DNA from: Ulvibacter sp. MAR_2010_11
GTDB lineage: Bacteria; Bacteroidota; Bacteroidia; Flavobacteriales; Flavobacteriaceae
Length of the DNA: 64,000 bases
NCBI RefSeq assembly: GCF_002813135.1
Contig: NZ_PHTY01000001.1
Location: 615,501-679,500 of the forward strand
Direction: 5' to 3'
Shown here piece by piece: positions 36,027 through 45,104 of this stretch. The notes under the pieces are model-generated. The model was not told the DNA's origin and did no database searches. It saw only the letters and a program-made list of their open reading frames with translations. Each line of letters begins with the position of its first letter. Within the stretch, counting starts at the first letter, position 1. Position numbers and translations under genes: made by a program.

Positions 36027-37130
36027 TTAATTTCTAACATCCAACGCATCTCTCAGCGCGTTCCCAATCAGCATAAAAGCCGTAACCAAACTCATAATAG
36101 CCAAACCCGGAATAACGGCAAGATAGGGTTTCCCCAAAATAATATAGGCGTAATGATCTTTTATAATTCCTCCCCAACTGGGAGTGGGGGGTTGCGCGCC
36201 AATCCCTAAAAAGCTCAAGCCGCTTTCAATAAGGATGGCTCCCGCAAAATTAGCCGCCGAAATAATAATAACCGGCGCCATGGCGTTGGGAAGAATGTGT
36301 TTTGTGATGATTCTAAAATTTGAAAATCCCAAGGCTCGAGCAGCGGTGACGTATTGCATTTCCTTTACACTTAACACCTGCCCTCTTACTACTCTGGCAA
36401 CTTCTACCCACATGGTAAGTCCTACCGCAATAAAAACCTGCCAGAAACCTTTTCCCAGTGCCAAAGTAATGGCAATAACCAATAACAAGGTAGGAATGGA
36501 CCATGTTACATTGATGATCCACATAATGGCTGCATCTACCTTCCCTCCAAAATAACCCGCTATGGCGCCCATAGTAATGCCAATAATCAACGAAATAAAC
36601 ACAGCCACAAAACCAATCGCCAGGGATATTCGAATTCCAATGAGCATTCGGCTCAACAAATCCCGTCCGTATTTATCGGTTCCCAGGATGAATTTTTTTT
36701 CTGAAATGTATCGCTTCGGAATATCTTCCAGTTGCCTGGCTTCAGGGAAAAGCGTTAGGTTGTAGTCCTTCTGAAGTCCTTCTGTTCCGTCTAAAGTATA
36801 CTCGGTAATTTGCAACGAATTCTCCTTCAGCTTATAATTGGCTATTGGAATTTCGGTCGCTGCGTTTTGCTTTCCGAAGAAAAAGGCGGAAAGCCCACTT
36901 TCTTCTTTTACTGCCGAAGGGATGGTGAGCATTTGCACTTTAAAACCCGGAGACTTACTGTGAATAGACAAATGCATCTGATTGGCATTTTGTGAATTGT
37001 CCGGCGCCAAGGCGTAGGCGAAAATGGCAACAAACACACATAGCGCCAAAAAACTAAAACTAAAAACGCCCCAAAAGCTTCGTTTAAACTTTTGGAGCGC
37101 AATTTTAGTTAAAGAGGTTGCCTTACTCAT
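36027..37130 (-). CDS. DppC/OppC-like ABC transporter permease with large periplasmic insertion
   Basis: 367 residues. One N-terminal helix (FWGVFSFSFLALCVFVAIFAYAL, about 18-40) is followed by roughly 100 polar residues before the permease core, larger than the usual loop in OppC. The core has DKYGRDLLSRMLIGIRISL, the EAA motif ARALGFSNFRIITKHILPNAMAPVII and SFLGIGAQPPTPSWGGII. These permeases import peptides or nickel with a second permease, ATPases and a binding protein; none is next to it, so partners are encoded elsewhere. A short gap (7 bases) separates it from the Prc gene, upstream in transcription. Confidence 0.9.
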   Translation of the reverse strand: MSKATSLTKIALQKFKRSFWGVFSFSFLALCVFVAIFAYALAPDNSQNANQMHLSIHSKSPGFKVQMLTIPSAVKEESGLSAFFFGKQNAATEIPIANYKLKENSLQITEYTLDGTEGLQKDYNLTLFPEARQLEDIPKRYISEKKFILGTDKYGRDLLSRMLIGIRISLAIGFVAVFISLIIGITMGAIAGYFGGKVDAAIMWIINVTWSIPTLLLVIAITLALGKGFWQVFIAVGLTMWVEVARVVRGQVLSVKEMQYVTAARALGFSNFRIITKHILPNAMAPVIIISAANFAGAILIESGLSFLGIGAQPPTPSWGGIIKDHYAYIILGKPYLAVIPGLAIMSLVTAFMLIGNALRDALDVRN

Positions 37131-37137
37131 TAAAAAA

Positions 37138-39306
37138 TTAATTTTTAATGTTCGCCATTTTCCCTTTTCTAATATTGTTTAATTTCAAATCTTCCAACAC
37201 ATGCACTGCTTCTTCAACATAAATGTCTTTCGCCAAACTCTTGTGCCAACGCTTACGCTTTTCGCGTAATGTCGTATCCTGACGCATTAATTCAACTTCA
37301 TAAGGAAGCGATTTATAGCTTAATTTGTTATCGTATTCATCAATCGCATCGAACCTTTTGGTTTCTTCCTTGCGCTTTTTTATTTCGGCAGTGTAGGCAT
37401 CGATATTTAAATTCACGTCCATCTCGTCACGCTTTGTTTTAATCCAACGTGCATTCTGCTCAATCATCGCCAATTGTGCGCTTTTTGCCATACGTGCCTT
37501 ACTCTTATTAATAGTTTCTTCGAAATCGATATAGCCATCCCAAACATCGTACTTGGCAGGTTCTATCTTGTCGTATGGCAACGGATTGTCATAATCACGC
37601 TCCCCTATGTCTATATAACTGTAGCGATCGGGCATCACTACATCGCTTTTTACACCTTCCAATTGGGTAGAACCTCCGTTAACACGATAGAATTTCTGGG
37701 TGGTAAGCTTTAAAGCTCCCATATCACCCATGTCTGTATTTCGTAACCACTGATTTAAATCAATCAAATTCTGAACAGTTCCTTTTCCATAGGTTTGTTC
37801 GCTTCCAATGATGATGGCTCGCTTGTAATCCTGCATGGCAGCCGCTAAAATTTCAGAAGCCGAAGCAGACAACTCGTTTACTAAAATCACCAAAGGTCCG
37901 TCCCAAACCACTTCTTTATTATCGTCGCTAAGAACATCTTTTTTACCACCTCCCGAAGCTACCTGTACCATAGGTCCGTTTTTTATAAACAGTCCTCCAA
38001 TGTCAACAGCCGTTTTAAGAGATCCTCCTCCGTTGTCCCGTAAATCCAATACAAGACCTTCCATTCCTTCTTCCTTTAATCGCTCAATTTCTTTTCTTAC
38101 ATCACTCGCAGCATTTCGCTCCTTGTAATTCTCCATGTCGAAATAAAACTGTGGAAGATTTATCAATCCGAATTTTCGGTCTTCTTTTTCAATTACGGTA
38201 GATTTTGCGTAGGTTTCTTCCAATTCGACCACATCTCTGGTAATTATTTCTTCCTCTATGGTTCCATCCACACGTTTTACAGTTAGGGTAACCTGAGTTC
38301 CTTTGGGTCCTTTTATCAATTTTACGGCATCGTCAATACGCATTCCCACAATACTCACCGGCTCTTTTTCGTCGGCTTGTTTTACCTTTAAAATAACATC
38401 TCCCACTGCAATGTGTTCTCCTCGCCAAGCAGGACCTCCGCTAATAACTTCAACCACGTTTATATAGTCGTTTTTCTTTTGAAGTCTGGCTCCAATGCCT
38501 TCCAGTTTCCCCGACATGCGCAAATCGAAACGATCTCTGTCCGGTGGTGCAAAATAATTGGTATGCGGATCGAATTCTTCAACGATGGTCGTTAAAAAAA
38601 CTGCGAAATAATCCTTTCGCTCAAGGTCGTCGGTAAATTCGAAATATTCTTTTAAAGAAGTTTTTGTAGCTGTTCTGGCCTTTTCTTCCAATTGTACCAG
38701 CGTCATATTTTCGTTATCGCTGGGGGTGTAGTCCTCTCCTTTCGAAGCAGCTTCCCTTTTTCTTTCTTCCGATTTGCTTTTCTCTTCGACCAAATCGTAA
38801 TACGAAGAAATTGTGGAGAATTTCAACTGCCATCTCCAGCGTTCTTTTAATTCTTTTGTGCTCTTGGCGTAGTTCAACTTGTCGTAATCTACATTGATTA
38901 CCTCGTTATCATTATAATTGAAGGGTTCGTTCAAAACCACATCATACATTCCCTTGGCATCATTCATTCGCTGGGTAAATCGCTGGTATACCACATTAAA
39001 AAAGGTAAGGTCCTTGTTTTTAATCTGATCATCGATTTCAGTTTTATACTTGCTGAATTCAGCAATATCTGAAGCTAAGAAATATCTTTTTATTGGATCC
39101 AGACCTTTGATAAAGTCTTCGTACACACCTTCCGAAAACGCATCGTCCATATCGGCGGGATTGTAATGACCCTTCTGCAGTACATAGGTAATTAAGTCTA
39201 TAAGCAGCTTGTCTTTGTCGGGGTCATTAAATTCCTTAGTCGTAAAACTGCAGGAAGCAGCGGCTACAAATACAGCGAGGAATAACACTTTTAAATTCTT
39301 TTTCAT
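37138..39306 (-). CDS. Carboxy-terminal-processing (tail-specific) protease Prc, lipoprotein
   Basis: I take the ATG at 39306 (MKKNLKVLFLAVFVAAASC), which yields a lipobox with Cys19; an ATG three codons upstream is possible. About 722 residues. N-terminal helical domain, a PDZ domain (LEGIGARLQKKNDYINVVEVISGGPA), then the S41 core: EGLVLDLRDNGGGSLKTAVDI, LVNELSASASEILAAAMQDY with the catalytic Ser, and EQTYGKGTVQ with the catalytic Lys. The C-terminal DUF3340-like part is highly charged. It degrades periplasmic proteins and adjusts cell-wall hydrolases in relatives. Confidence 0.95.
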   Translation of the reverse strand: MKKNLKVLFLAVFVAAASCSFTTKEFNDPDKDKLLIDLITYVLQKGHYNPADMDDAFSEGVYEDFIKGLDPIKRYFLASDIAEFSKYKTEIDDQIKNKDLTFFNVVYQRFTQRMNDAKGMYDVVLNEPFNYNDNEVINVDYDKLNYAKSTKELKERWRWQLKFSTISSYYDLVEEKSKSEERKREAASKGEDYTPSDNENMTLVQLEEKARTATKTSLKEYFEFTDDLERKDYFAVFLTTIVEEFDPHTNYFAPPDRDRFDLRMSGKLEGIGARLQKKNDYINVVEVISGGPAWRGEHIAVGDVILKVKQADEKEPVSIVGMRIDDAVKLIKGPKGTQVTLTVKRVDGTIEEEIITRDVVELEETYAKSTVIEKEDRKFGLINLPQFYFDMENYKERNAASDVRKEIERLKEEGMEGLVLDLRDNGGGSLKTAVDIGGLFIKNGPMVQVASGGGKKDVLSDDNKEVVWDGPLVILVNELSASASEILAAAMQDYKRAIIIGSEQTYGKGTVQNLIDLNQWLRNTDMGDMGALKLTTQKFYRVNGGSTQLEGVKSDVVMPDRYSYIDIGERDYDNPLPYDKIEPAKYDVWDGYIDFEETINKSKARMAKSAQLAMIEQNARWIKTKRDEMDVNLNIDAYTAEIKKRKEETKRFDAIDEYDNKLSYKSLPYEVELMRQDTTLREKRKRWHKSLAKDIYVEEAVHVLEDLKLNNIRKGKMANIKN

Positions 39307-39516
39307 AATGCGCATATCAATCGTCTTAATTTTGAGTCACCTAAATTATATAAAAAACCGTGCCAATACCTTATAATGATACTAATTTTTTGTTAAACAA
39401 CCGGAGTGAAACAGGAATACGGCAATGTACTATAAACGTATTTAATACAAGAATATTCCCTATTCTAATTTAAATAAGTCATGGTCTTATTAGAAATTTT
39501 AAGTTGGGGATAGGGA

Positions 39517-39549
39517 TTTGTGTTTTGACTTTTAATAATTGTATTTTTG
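39517..39549 (+). promoter_or_regulatory. Bacteroidota-type promoter of surE
   Basis: TTTG at 39517-39520 and TATTTTTG at 39542-39549 are 21 bases apart, the same spacing as at miaB, and the -7 ends 18 bases before the surE ATG. The rest of the 39307-39516 gap shows no other feature. Confidence 0.6.
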
Positions 39550-39567
39550 TGTTGAAAATTAGCATTC

Positions 39568-40347
39568 ATGTCCAAAAAAAGACCTCTTATACTCGTTACC
39601 AACGACGACGGAATCACGGCTCCCGGGATACGTGCCCTTATTGAAGTAATGAACACCCTCGGGGATGTTTGTGTTGTTGCACCCGATTCGCCACAGAGTG
39701 GTATGGGTCACGCCATCACTATTAACGACACCTTGTATTGCGACAGTGTGACCGTTACCAAAGATGCGCCTCAAACCGAATACAGTTGCAGCGGAACTCC
39801 CGTTGATTGTGTGAAGTTGGCAGTGAACGAAATCCTTAAACGCAAACCCGATTTATGTGTTAGCGGCGTTAATCATGGAAGCAATTCGTCTATCAACGTT
39901 ATTTACAGCGGCACCATGAGTGCGGCCGTGGAAGCGGGTACATTGGGTATTCCTTCCATCGGATTTTCATTATTGGACTATAATCTGGAAGCCGATTTCG
40001 AGCCGAGTAAAAAATATATAAAAGCAATTGCCTCTCAATGTCTTAAAAACGGACTCCCAAAAGGCGTTGTTTTAAATGTAAACATTCCGAAACTTGGCAA
40101 AAAGGACATAAAGGGTATGAAAGTGTGCCGTCAAGCGAATGCACACTGGGAAGAACAATTCGACAAGCGTGTAAATCCCTTAGGACGTGAATATTATTGG
40201 CTAACCGGTGAATTTATCAATGAAGACAAAGGCGAAGATACCGACGAGTGGGCGCTGCATAACGGTTATGTTTCGGTAGTGCCTGTGCAATTTGACCTTA
40301 CTGCACACCATGCCATAAAAGATATTAATACCTGGGATTTATCATGA
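39568..40347 (+). CDS. surE: 5'/3'-nucleotidase SurE
   Basis: 259 residues. The N-terminal metal and phosphate site LILVTNDDGITAPGI is intact, followed by VVAPDSPQSGMGHAIT and the CSGTPVDCVKLAVN and SGVNHGSNSSINVIYSGTMSAA motifs. It dephosphorylates nucleoside monophosphates. Its stop overlaps the next ATG by four bases, giving a tight surE, membrane protein, lpxB operon. Confidence 0.96.
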   Translation: MSKKRPLILVTNDDGITAPGIRALIEVMNTLGDVCVVAPDSPQSGMGHAITINDTLYCDSVTVTKDAPQTEYSCSGTPVDCVKLAVNEILKRKPDLCVSGVNHGSNSSINVIYSGTMSAAVEAGTLGIPSIGFSLLDYNLEADFEPSKKYIKAIASQCLKNGLPKGVVLNVNIPKLGKKDIKGMKVCRQANAHWEEQFDKRVNPLGREYYWLTGEFINEDKGEDTDEWALHNGYVSVVPVQFDLTAHHAIKDINTWDLS

Positions 40348-40643
40348 AACCAAATATTCCGAAAGAAATAGGCATTGGATTGCTACTAGGGTTGGTTTCT
40401 AATCTTGCAGGTTCCTATTTATACCTTTTCTTCTTATCCCTGGTAAAAGATTTGAGTATTGAAAGTACCTTCCAGGTTGCAATTGAAGAGGATTTACTGG
40501 GAAATATAATTGCTTTAGGAGCATTATTAAACTTTCTTGTATTCTTTGTTTTTCTGAAAAAGAAACAATTCTATAGAGCGCGAGGCGTTGTATTGGCTAC
40601 CTTAGTGGCAGCAATTGTGATACTAATTTCGAAGTTTTATTGA
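40344..40643 (+). CDS. Small three-helix membrane protein between surE and lpxB
   Basis: 99 residues with three helices (IGLLLGLVSNLAGSYLYLFFLS, NIIALGALLNFLVFFVFL, GVVLATLVAAIVILISKFY). No catalytic residues. Both ends are close to neighbours (four-base overlap with surE and a two-base gap to the lpxB ATG), so it is expressed with them. In flavobacteria a gene of this type is regularly found here; function unknown. Confidence 0.82.
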   Translation: MKPNIPKEIGIGLLLGLVSNLAGSYLYLFFLSLVKDLSIESTFQVAIEEDLLGNIIALGALLNFLVFFVFLKKKQFYRARGVVLATLVAAIVILISKFY

Positions 40644-40645
40644 TC

Positions 40646-41764
40646 ATGAAATATTACCTCATAGCCGGAGAGGCTTCCGGAGATTTGCATGGAGCCAATC
40701 TTATGAAAGCGCTTACCAAGGAGGATTCCAAGGCGTCCTTTAGGTGTTGGGGTGGTGATTTAATGGAACAGGCAGGGGGAGTTTTAGTAAAACACTATCG
40801 CGATTTGGCCTTTATGGGGTTTGCTGAGGTGGTTGCCAACATGGTAACCATTTTAAAAAACATCAAACTGTGTAAGCAGGATGTTGAAAGCTATAATCCC
40901 GACGTCATCATTTTTATAGACTATCCCGGCTTTAATCTTCGTATTGCCAAATGGGCAAAGCAAAAAGGTTTTAAAACACATTATTACATTTCACCTCAAA
41001 TCTGGGCATGGAAGGAAGGTCGTATAAAAAGCATTAAGCGTGATGTGGACGCGATGTACGTAATTCTACCGTTTGAAAAGGATTTTTATGAAAAGAAACA
41101 CCATTTCCCTGTGCATTTTGTGGGGCATCCACTTATAGACGCTTTGGCCCACCGAAAGCAGGTACACCCCGAAATTTTTAAGAAAGAACAGGGCTGGGAT
41201 GAACGCCCTATTATTGCTTTACTCCCCGGAAGCCGAAAACAGGAAATTTCCAAAATGCTGGATGTAATGCTTTCGGTGGTAGAAGAATTTAAAGACTATC
41301 AATTTGTAATCGCCGGAGCTCCAAGTCAAGAGGCAACCTTTTACGCTCCGTTTATTCAGCAACAAAACGTACACTTATTACTGAATAGAACCTACGACTT
41401 GTTGAGTATTTCGGACGCAGCTTTGGTGACTTCAGGAACGGCAACCCTAGAAACCGCCCTGTTTAAAATACCGCAGGTAGTGTGTTATAAAGGCGGAAGA
41501 ATTTCGTACGAAATAGCCAAAAGGGTAATCAACCTGAAATACATTTCGCTGGTAAATTTAATTCTGAATAAGGAAGTTGTAACCGAATTGATTCAAGCCG
41601 AATTTAACGCCAAAAATCTTAAGAAGGAACTGTCGAAAATATTGGATTCCTATAAACGAGCAACCTTGTTTTTAGAATACTACGATTTGGAACAAAAATT
41701 AGGCGGCAAAGGCGCGAGCGAAAAAACCGCAAAACTAATTTTTGAAGCGATTTCGGCATCGTAA
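40646..41764 (+). CDS. lpxB: Lipid-A-disaccharide synthase LpxB
   Basis: I use the ATG at 40646 (MKYYLIAGEASGDLHGANLM), preferable to a TTG two codons earlier. About 372 residues. Family motifs: YLIAGEASGDLHG, DVIIFIDYPGFNLRIA, YYISPQIWAWKEGR, FVGHPLIDAL, ALLPGSRKQEISKM and TSGTATLETALFKIPQVVCYK. It joins UDP-diacylglucosamine and lipid X at the membrane surface to form the lipid A disaccharide. Co-transcribed with surE. Confidence 0.96.
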   Translation: MKYYLIAGEASGDLHGANLMKALTKEDSKASFRCWGGDLMEQAGGVLVKHYRDLAFMGFAEVVANMVTILKNIKLCKQDVESYNPDVIIFIDYPGFNLRIAKWAKQKGFKTHYYISPQIWAWKEGRIKSIKRDVDAMYVILPFEKDFYEKKHHFPVHFVGHPLIDALAHRKQVHPEIFKKEQGWDERPIIALLPGSRKQEISKMLDVMLSVVEEFKDYQFVIAGAPSQEATFYAPFIQQQNVHLLLNRTYDLLSISDAALVTSGTATLETALFKIPQVVCYKGGRISYEIAKRVINLKYISLVNLILNKEVVTELIQAEFNAKNLKKELSKILDSYKRATLFLEYYDLEQKLGGKGASEKTAKLIFEAISAS

Positions 41765-41812
41765 CGATATTTTTTATAGTTTTATCTACCGGAAAAATGG
41801 AATTTGCCCTCA

Positions 41813-42391
41813 ATGAACAGAATATTCCTACTTGCTCTACTTCCCTTATTCTTAGCCTCCTGTGGTGGCTCAAAAACAATTTCTAATACGAATGATGTTA
41901 TTTCTATTGAAAAAACAGCGTCAAATTCAAGCAAGGCCAGGGCAAATAAGAGAGAAAAATCTATTGTTGCCAAAGGAAAATCGAATGTAATTGTCAGCAA
42001 TGAGAATGCTTCAGTACTTGAAAGTCTCATAGACTACGCCAAATCTTTTGAAGGAACCCGTTACAAATTTGGAGGCACCACCGATAAAGGGATGGATTGC
42101 TCGGGACTGGTCTATACAGTTTTTAAAGAGCAGGATGTGCTTATGCCTAGAATTTCCAGAGATATGGCAAGCAAGGGCATTGAAATCTCTTTGAGAGAAG
42201 TGTCGGCAGGCGACTTGGTTTTTTTTAAAACCAGTAGCCGTAGTACCATTAATCATGTGGGGCTTGTTGTGGAAAGTAAGGGCGGTGAAATATTCTTTAT
42301 ACATTCGACCACCAGTCGCGGCGTGATTATTTCTTCCATGGAAGAGGATTACTGGAAAAAAGCCTTTGTCGCCGTTCGGCGCATTATTTAA
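41813..42391 (+). CDS. NlpC/P60 peptidoglycan endopeptidase lipoprotein
   Basis: About 192 residues from the ATG at 41813 (MNRIFLLALLPLFLASC), with lipobox Cys17; a TTG three codons upstream lacks support. A Ser/Lys-rich linker follows, then the NlpC/P60 domain: GTTDKGMDCSGLVYTVFK with the catalytic Cys, INHVGLVVES with the catalytic His and EIFFIHSTTSRGVII with the third polar His. Likely cleaves D-Glu-meso-DAP bonds in the wall. Lies 49 bases after lpxB and just before comEC. Confidence 0.94.
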   Translation: MNRIFLLALLPLFLASCGGSKTISNTNDVISIEKTASNSSKARANKREKSIVAKGKSNVIVSNENASVLESLIDYAKSFEGTRYKFGGTTDKGMDCSGLVYTVFKEQDVLMPRISRDMASKGIEISLREVSAGDLVFFKTSSRSTINHVGLVVESKGGEIFFIHSTTSRGVIISSMEEDYWKKAFVAVRRII

Positions 42392-42414
42392 AAAAACGTA
42401 TCTTAGAGCTGCTT

Positions 42415-42439
42415 CCCGGTTTATTTTAATAAATCCGGG
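42415..42439 (+). promoter_or_regulatory. Hairpin abutting the comEC start codon
   Basis: CCCGGTTTATT (42415-42425) pairs with AATAAA-CCGGG (42428-42439, one bulged T), ending at the base before the comEC ATG at 42440. There is no T-run, so it is not a terminator; it would cover the normal ribosome-binding position. Confidence 0.5.
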
Positions 42440-44467
42440 ATGAAATTTATCAATTTTACCGTTATCCATTTGTCTGTTTCCCTAACTCTGGGAATAGTAA
42501 CGGCTTCATTGTTCCAAACCACTTCTGCCCTCTTTTTGTATGCTCTTTTGGGGTGTTTTATACTTTTGATATTTCTTAAGCTGAAACACAAGTACCGGTT
42601 GCAGCCGAGTATTTTCTTCGGAATTACTACCTACTGTTGCTTCTTTTTAATAGGATTTGCGGTATTTACACTGAAACTTCCACACCTGCAGCCAAAACAT
42701 TTCTCCAAGCATTTGCGTAAAGATACTTCTGAAGTCTTTCAGCTAAAAATAAAAACCACTCTCAAGCCCGATGCGTATTACACCAAATACATTGCTGAAA
42801 TACAGGGCGTAAACCAAACTGAAACTTCCGGGAAGGTGTTGCTTTTACTAAGCAAGGACAGTTTACAAAACGTTCTTCCTATTGATCAAATTCTACTTGT
42901 AGACGGGCTATGTACGGTTGTCCCCAATTCCTTAAATCCCAATCAGTTTGAATACGCCAACTACCTGAAAACCTTAGAGGTATATTATCAACTAAAGATT
43001 ACTCCCCAACATATACTTTACCAAAGTAGTGGTAGTGCAACCCTAGGCGGAGGTGCAGAACAACTCCGGACTTACCTAATAAAAAAATTAAGTGAAGCGA
43101 ATTTCGGGAAGGAGGAATTGTCTATTATTCAGGCACTGGTGTTGGGCGAGAGAAAGGATATTGACAAGGCGATGTATTCTGAATATGCCGCAGCAGGAGC
43201 TGTACATATTTTGGCAGTTTCCGGGCTTCATGTGGGCATTTTGTTTTTAGTACTTAACGGTTTATTGAAGCCTTTACGATGGTTTCCAAAAGGGAAGCCG
43301 GTCGCAACATTTATTACCTTGCTCCTCCTTTGGAGTTTTGCCCTAATTGCCGGATTTTCACCTTCGGTGGTGCGAGCTGTTACCATGTTTTCATTCTTTA
43401 CCCTGGCCGCAGCCGGCAACCGACCTACCAATAGTTACAATACGCTTTTCTTGTCCTATTTTATTTTACTGCTCTGCAATCCCAATTGGTTGTTTCACGT
43501 AGGATTTCAGCTAAGCTATCTTGCTGTATTTTTCATTCTTTGGATACAGCCCAAACTTTTCAAATTGTACTACCCGAGAAACTATCTCATAAAAAAATTA
43601 TGGGCTATTGTCACGGTATCACTTGCAGCTCAGCTGGGTATTCTGCCGCTCAGTTTGTACTATTTTCATCAGTTTCCGGGATTATTTCTCCTCACCAACA
43701 TCGTGATTCTACCCTTTTTGGGAATTTTACTGGTTGGGGGAATATTGGTAATTGTTCTTGCAAGTATCAATACATTACCAAAGATGGTGGCTTCAGCTTA
43801 TAATTACCTTATTGAAGTATTAAATGACTTCATACATTGGATTGCACAGCAGGAAGCTTTTTTAGTTACTGAAATTCATTTTTCAGCAACAAAAGTAATA
43901 GCATCATATCTATGCATTGTGGTGATGATGCTGCTTTGGAAAAAACTAAATTTTAAAAACATTACAATTTGTTTGGTGAGTTTCAGTTTGGTTTTGGTGG
44001 CTCTAATTGCTGAAAAGCATACGCAACCCAACCAACAATTTATAGTCTTTCATCGTTCCGGAAAAACGATTCTTGGGCACAAGCAGAATGACGTCCTTAA
44101 TGTTTTCCGAAGCGATACTTCACAAAATTACAGTGACAAATATCCTATAAAATCCTACCGAATCGCGACAAATATTGCAAGCTATTCAGAAGCACCACTC
44201 CCCTCGGTTTTCGAATACAATTCAAAAAAAGTTTTGATACTAGGCAGTTTGGGGGTATATCCCACCAATTTCAAACCGGATATCGTGCTACTTGCACAAA
44301 GTCCGCGTATTCACCTGGAACGACTCATAGACAGCTTAAATCCCGGGATGATAGTGGCAGATGGTAGTAATTACACTTCGTATATACAACGTTGGCGCAT
44401 GACCTGTGAAAAAAGAAAGCTCCCCTTTTACCATACGGGGACAAAGGGAGCTTTCATCATAGAGTAG
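42440..44467 (+). CDS. comEC: ComEC/Rec2-family DNA uptake channel
   Basis: 675 residues. A DUF4131-like OB region (about 90-190) is followed by the competence domain: YAAAGAVHILAVSGLHVGILFLVLNG, AGFSPSVVRAVTMFSFFTLA, and several helices (LSYLAVFFILWIQPKLFK; LGILPLSLYYFHQFPGLFLLTNIVILPFLG). The C-terminal 130 residues stand where other ComECs carry a beta-lactamase-like nuclease but lack its HxHxDH motif; they read FIVFHRSGKTILGHKQ and GMIVADGSNYTSYIQRW, so nuclease activity is probably lost. ComEC forms the inner-membrane channel for single-stranded DNA in transformation. Confidence 0.93.
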   Translation: MKFINFTVIHLSVSLTLGIVTASLFQTTSALFLYALLGCFILLIFLKLKHKYRLQPSIFFGITTYCCFFLIGFAVFTLKLPHLQPKHFSKHLRKDTSEVFQLKIKTTLKPDAYYTKYIAEIQGVNQTETSGKVLLLLSKDSLQNVLPIDQILLVDGLCTVVPNSLNPNQFEYANYLKTLEVYYQLKITPQHILYQSSGSATLGGGAEQLRTYLIKKLSEANFGKEELSIIQALVLGERKDIDKAMYSEYAAAGAVHILAVSGLHVGILFLVLNGLLKPLRWFPKGKPVATFITLLLLWSFALIAGFSPSVVRAVTMFSFFTLAAAGNRPTNSYNTLFLSYFILLLCNPNWLFHVGFQLSYLAVFFILWIQPKLFKLYYPRNYLIKKLWAIVTVSLAAQLGILPLSLYYFHQFPGLFLLTNIVILPFLGILLVGGILVIVLASINTLPKMVASAYNYLIEVLNDFIHWIAQQEAFLVTEIHFSATKVIASYLCIVVMMLLWKKLNFKNITICLVSFSLVLVALIAEKHTQPNQQFIVFHRSGKTILGHKQNDVLNVFRSDTSQNYSDKYPIKSYRIATNIASYSEAPLPSVFEYNSKKVLILGSLGVYPTNFKPDIVLLAQSPRIHLERLIDSLNPGMIVADGSNYTSYIQRWRMTCEKRKLPFYHTGTKGAFIIE

Positions 44468-44493
44468 TGAAACACTTAACTAAAATACTACTC

Positions 44494-45027
44494 TTAGAAT
44501 GTGCTTTTAAAGTTGTCCTGATATTTTTGCCAGGACTCTGCGGTAGTAAGTTTTAAATAATCGTCGTTTGCGATCATTTTTAAATAAATCTCTAATTGCT
44601 CGGGAGTTTTGTATCCGGGCACCGCTTGAATCAGGGTTCCGTCTTCCCTGAAAAACACCAAGCTGGGGTAGCCTCGCAACTTGAGGGCATCGGCAAAGAA
44701 ATGCGTGGTATTTCTTCCCTTCCTGCCTTCCTGGTAATTAGGATTGGTATAGGTGAAGTCTTTAAAGGTAATTTCTTCTGTCCCTTCACCGTTAAATTTA
44801 ACGGCATAGTAGTTTTTATTGATAAATTCGATTACGTCTTTATCGCTAAATGTATTCTTGTCCAGCATTTTGCAGGGACCACACCAGGTGGTATACACAT
44901 CCATGAATATTTTCTTGGGCTGTTTCTTCTGAGCGGCAAGTGCTTCGTTCATGGTCATCCAATTAATGGATTGAGCAGACACACTACCAATGGCTAAAAG
45001 AAATACGAAGAGTAACAATTTTTTCAT
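44494..45027 (-). CDS. Exported thioredoxin-family protein
   Basis: 177 residues with signal peptide (to about residue 19, VSAQS). The active site WCGPCKML contains Cys49 and Cys52; later PGYKTPEQLEIYLK completes the thioredoxin fold. The reading YTTWCGPCKMLDKNTFSDKDVIEFIN is like the DUF255/thiol-disulfide-interchange type. Presumably reduces or isomerises disulfides in the periplasm. A hairpin terminator separates it from the POT transporter genes on the same strand. Confidence 0.9.
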   Translation of the reverse strand: MKKLLLFVFLLAIGSVSAQSINWMTMNEALAAQKKQPKKIFMDVYTTWCGPCKMLDKNTFSDKDVIEFINKNYYAVKFNGEGTEEITFKDFTYTNPNYQEGRKGRNTTHFFADALKLRGYPSLVFFREDGTLIQAVPGYKTPEQLEIYLKMIANDDYLKLTTAESWQKYQDNFKSTF

Positions 45028-45056
45028 TTGTAAATGTTTTTCAAAAAAAATATAAC

Positions 45057-45087
45057 AAAAAACGTTCCATAAATTGGAACGCTTTTT
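45057..45087 (-). terminator. Terminator after the first POT transporter gene
   Basis: On the minus strand CGTTCCAA pairs with TTGGAACG-like sequence around ATTTA (forward AACGTTCCAT and TTGGAACGCT), followed by TTTTTTGTT; the flanking A-run also gives a plus-strand T-run, so it may act in both directions. Confidence 0.75.
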
Positions 45088-45104
45088 TAATTATTCTATT
45101 GTGT

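Noticed and set aside
42416-42439. Terminator between the NlpC/P60 gene and comEC
   Set aside because: Stem is present but no T-run follows; the next bases are the comEC start codon.
42011-42469. Minus-strand frame of 152 codons opposite the NlpC/P60 gene and comEC start
   Set aside because: Antisense to a clear NlpC/P60 lipoprotein with all catalytic residues; no own signals.
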